Assembly (NCBI RefSeq): GCF_022180385.2
Contig: NZ_BQME02000001.1
Coordinates: 1,157,501 to 1,221,500, forward strand
Direction: 5' to 3'
Source of the DNA: Paenibacillus sp. L3-i20
Lineage (GTDB): Bacteria > Bacillota > Bacilli > Paenibacillales > Paenibacillaceae
DNA: 64,000 nucleotides
The notes beneath the pieces were generated by a model. It was not told where the DNA came from. It searched no databases and was given only the letters and a program-made list of their open reading frames with translations. Shown piece by piece: positions 61,558 to 64,000 of this stretch (position 1 is its first letter; the number at the start of each line of letters is the position of its first letter). A program made the position numbers and the translations under genes.

Positions 61558-61744
61558 CCTAACGAACATCAGAGCGCTTATGTGTTAGTAATAAGCGGGT
61601 TTTCATTTCTAACGGACCTGAGATTCGTTATTTTTCGATAACCTATGTTTTTCACCCTCTTTATTAGTAAATAAGCATTCCTGTGTCCGTTAACAGGGAT
61701 TTTAATTGAAAAACTGTCAAATAGCTGATCCTATGTTCGTTAGA
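61558..61744. repeat. Dispersed intergenic repeat, copy B (TAACGRAC / GTYCGTTA family)
   Basis: TAACGAAC at 61560, TAACGGAC...ATTCGTTA at 61610-61630, and the reverse complements GTCCGTTA at 61685 and GTTCGTTA at 61735. It shares elements and the 50-51-base spacing with copy A at 35568. Confidence 0.65.
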
Positions 61745-61776
61745 TCAGTGCTGCCCATCCTTGGACGAACATTAAC

Positions 61777-61819
61777 AAAAAAAGAACCAACCCGCAGCCG
61801 AAGCTGTTGGTTGGCTCTT
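61777..61819 (-). terminator. clpC operon terminator
   Basis: AGCCAACCaacAGC and GCTgcgGGTTGGTT arms (61783-61817) with a TTCG loop, then TTTTTTT on the minus strand, just after the clpC stop. Confidence 0.85.
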
Positions 61820-61824
61820 CACTA

Positions 61825-64000
61825 TTATTTCGTCGCTGACTCTTCCGCCTGTACAGGCTCCTTCACCGACTTGATAACGACTAAACCGCCATCCTTCTCA
61901 TCGATGACAAAAGTATCGCCTTTCTGGATAACACCCATAAGCAGATCTTCGGACAGACGGTCCTCGATATGCTTTTGGATCGCTCTGCGAAGCGGGCGAG
62001 CACCATACTGCGGATCGTAGCCTTCCTTCGCAAGGAAGTTTTTCGCTGAATCGGTAAGTGTGAAGTCCACTTGCTGCTCGCGCAGACGTTTGCGAAGCTC
62101 GTCGGACATTAACGTAACGATCTCAGCAATATGCTCTTCGCCTAGCGAGTGGAATACGATCGTTTCGTCAATACGGTTCAAGAACTCTGGACGGAAGCTT
62201 TTCTTAAGCTCTGCCATTACTTTATCTTTCATCACATTGAATTCACGACCAGCGTCATTGGTAGCTGTGAAACCAAGTGTTGAGTTTTTCTTAATTTGAT
62301 CAGCACCAACATTCGACGTCATGATGATCAGCGTATTGCGGAAATCGACGACGCGACCTTTTGAATCGGTGAGTCTACCATCCTCAAGCACTTGAAGTAG
62401 AATGTTGAACACTTCAGGATGCGCCTTCTCAATCTCATCCAACAAGACGACGGAATACGGCTTACGGCGTACCTTCTCCGTCAATTGACCGCCTTCTTCA
62501 TAACCGACATAACCCGGAGGCGCTCCAACAAGTCTTGACGTTGAATGCTTCTCCATATATTCAGACATATCGATGCGAATTACGGCATTTTCATCACCGA
62601 ACATCGCTTCCGCAAGTGCTCTAGCAAGCTCAGTCTTACCGACACCGGTAGGTCCCATAAAGATGAATGAACCTATTGGACGTTTTGGATCTTTAAGACC
62701 TGCTCTTGCCCGTCTAATCGCACGGGAAACGGATTTCACAGCTTCTTCCTGACCGATAAGACGACCATGAAGAATCGACTCCATCTTCAACAATCGTTCA
62801 GTTTCTTCCTCTGCCAGCTTAACAACTGGAATACCAGTCCAGCTAGCAACTACTTGAGCGATATCATCAGGAGTAACTTCCGAATCTGTGCGTCCCTGCT
62901 TTTCTTTCCATTGGTTTTTCGTTATATCAAGCTCTTCACGGATCTTTTGTTCCGTATCACGAAGTGCTGCTGCTTTCTCGAATTCCTGACTTTGTACAGA
63001 TGCATCTTTTTCCTTGCGGATATCTTCCAGACGTTTCTCAAGCTCCTTCAGATTCGGCGGTACTGTATAAGAGTTCAGCCTAACCTTAGAACTTGCTTCA
63101 TCAATAAGATCAATCGCTTTATCTGGAAGGAAGCGGTCTGGAATGTAACGATCTGATAGTTTTACAGCTTGAACGATAGACTCATCCGTAATTTTTACAC
63201 GGTGATGCGCTTCATAACGATCACGAAGTCCGTGCAGGATTTGAATCGCTTCATCTACTGATGGTTCATCAACAGTAATTGGTTGGAAGCGGCGCTCAAG
63301 CGCAGCATCCTTTTCGATATACTTTCGATACTCATCCAGCGTTGTTGCACCGATACATTGAAGCTCGCCCCGTGCCAGTGCTGGTTTAAGAATATTGGAA
63401 GCGTCAATTGCGCCTTCAGCGCCGCCCGCTCCAATAAGTGTATGAAGCTCATCAATAAAGAGGATAATATTTCCCGCTTGGCGAATCTCATCCATAATTT
63501 TTTTCAAACGATCCTCGAACTCGCCGCGGTACTTCGTACCTGCAACGACCGAGCCCATATCAAGCGTCATGACACGTTTGTCACGCAGCGTCTCAGGAAT
63601 TTCATTTGCAATAATTTTCTGCGCCAATCCTTCTGCAATTGCCGTTTTACCGACACCCGGTTCGCCTATAAGCACTGGATTGTTTTTTGTACGGCGACTA
63701 AGCACTTGAATAACACGCTCAATCTCCTTGCTTCGTCCAATAACAGGGTCCAGATTGCCTTCCTTCGCATAAGCAGTTAGATCTCTCGCCAGACCATCAA
63801 GTGTTGGCGTACTAACATTAGCTTGCGAGCCGTGGCTGCTGGAGACAGCTTCGCTGCTGCCAAGCAATTGCAGCACTTGCTGGCGTGCTTTATTCAAACT
63901 AATCCCTAGATTATTAAGAACTCTAGCAGCTACACCTTCTCCTTCACGAATAAGGCCCAGCAAAATATGTTCCGTTCCAACGTAAGTGTGACCCAGCTTT
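61825..64000 (-). CDS. clpC: ATP-dependent Clp protease ATPase subunit ClpC (5' end outside window)
   Basis: About 725 codons are in the window; the frame stays open to base 64000 ([20 protein letters not shown]), so about 85-90 N-terminal residues are missing. Visible: part of the Clp-N domain, AAA1 with Walker [11 protein letters not shown], the UVR/M domain ([19 protein letters not shown]) that binds the McsB adaptor, AAA2 with [10 protein letters not shown], and the ClpP-binding VGF-type loop region STLGFTA. It unfolds substrates for ClpP, including phospho-Arg-tagged proteins. In related genomes ctsR-mcsA-mcsB lie upstream. Confidence 0.96.
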   Translation of the reverse strand, partial: KLGHTYVGTEHILLGLIREGEGVAARVLNNLGISLNKARQQVLQLLGSSEAVSSSHGSQANVSTPTLDGLARDLTAYAKEGNLDPVIGRSKEIERVIQVLSRRTKNNPVLIGEPGVGKTAIAEGLAQKIIANEIPETLRDKRVMTLDMGSVVAGTKYRGEFEDRLKKIMDEIRQAGNIILFIDELHTLIGAGGAEGAIDASNILKPALARGELQCIGATTLDEYRKYIEKDAALERRFQPITVDEPSVDEAIQILHGLRDRYEAHHRVKITDESIVQAVKLSDRYIPDRFLPDKAIDLIDEASSKVRLNSYTVPPNLKELEKRLEDIRKEKDASVQSQEFEKAAALRDTEQKIREELDITKNQWKEKQGRTDSEVTPDDIAQVVASWTGIPVVKLAEEETERLLKMESILHGRLIGQEEAVKSVSRAIRRARAGLKDPKRPIGSFIFMGPTGVGKTELARALAEAMFGDENAVIRIDMSEYMEKHSTSRLVGAPPGYVGYEEGGQLTEKVRRKPYSVVLLDEIEKAHPEVFNILLQVLEDGRLTDSKGRVVDFRNTLIIMTSNVGADQIKKNSTLGFTATNDAGREFNVMKDKVMAELKKSFRPEFLNRIDETIVFHSLGEEHIAEIVTLMSDELRKRLREQQVDFTLTDSAKNFLAKEGYDPQYGARPLRRAIQKHIEDRLSEDLLMGVIQKGDTFVIDEKDGGLVVIKSVKEPVQAEESATK

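Overview
The window reads as a chromosomal core segment of a spore-forming, low-to-mid GC Bacillota, most likely Paenibacillaceae (Paenibacillus or Cohnella type). The basis is the Bacillus-like gene order (clpC-radA-disA-yacL-ispD-ispF-gltX-cysE-cysS-mrnC-rlmB-rae1-sigH-rpmG-secE-nusG-rplKAJL-rpoBC-str-S10-spc-alpha-rplM-rpsI-cwlD-salA-gerD-kbaA), the sporulation genes sigH, gerD, kbaA and cwlD, and EF-Tu/ribosomal protein sequences close to Paenibacillus. Almost everything is on the minus strand, so the biological order runs from the right edge to the left.

Right to left: clpC (5' end cut by the window edge), a 0.7-kb decayed spacer, radA, disA, pssA with a convergent small Cys-rich gene, yacL, the coupled ispD-ispF-gltX cluster, a Cys T-box controlling cysE-cysS-mrnC-rlmB-rae1, sigH, rpmG-secE-nusG, rplK-rplA, an L10-type leader before rplJ-rplL, rsmC-like methyltransferase, rpoB-rpoC, an accessory segment in the place where rplGB (ybxF) usually sits, the str operon (rpsL-rpsG-fusA-tuf), a three-gene ABC importer set between tuf and rpsJ, the long S10-spc-alpha cluster (rpsJ to rplQ, with secY, adk, map and infA), truA, two tandem plus-strand DUF4097-like genes, rplM-rpsI, cysH-sat (sulfate assimilation), cwlD, salA/mrp, gerD (plus strand), kbaA, and the tail of a plus-strand gene at the left edge.

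The genes form a growth-control block: ribosome and RNA polymerase synthesis, protein export (secY, secE), proteolysis, c-di-AMP signalling (disA) and entry to sporulation (sigH, kbaA). Promoters with close matches to the sigma-A consensus can be read for rpsJ, the str operon, rpoB, rpmG-secE-nusG, sigH, cysES and cysH.

The most useful second-look items are: an Arg codon (AGG) at rpsL codon 56, the classical streptomycin-resistance position; a tandem pair of 19-residue-period solenoid proteins, one with an SGD ladder and the other SGN; a dispersed TAACGRAC/GTYCGTTA repeat at two degraded loci, one of which supplies the stop codon of a 48-codon ORF; an 18-bp perfect palindrome filling the spacer of the rpmG-secE-nusG promoter; and accessory cassettes at sites that normally carry rplGB and the ECF transporter genes. 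I found no CRISPR array, tRNA, rRNA or intact insertion sequence.
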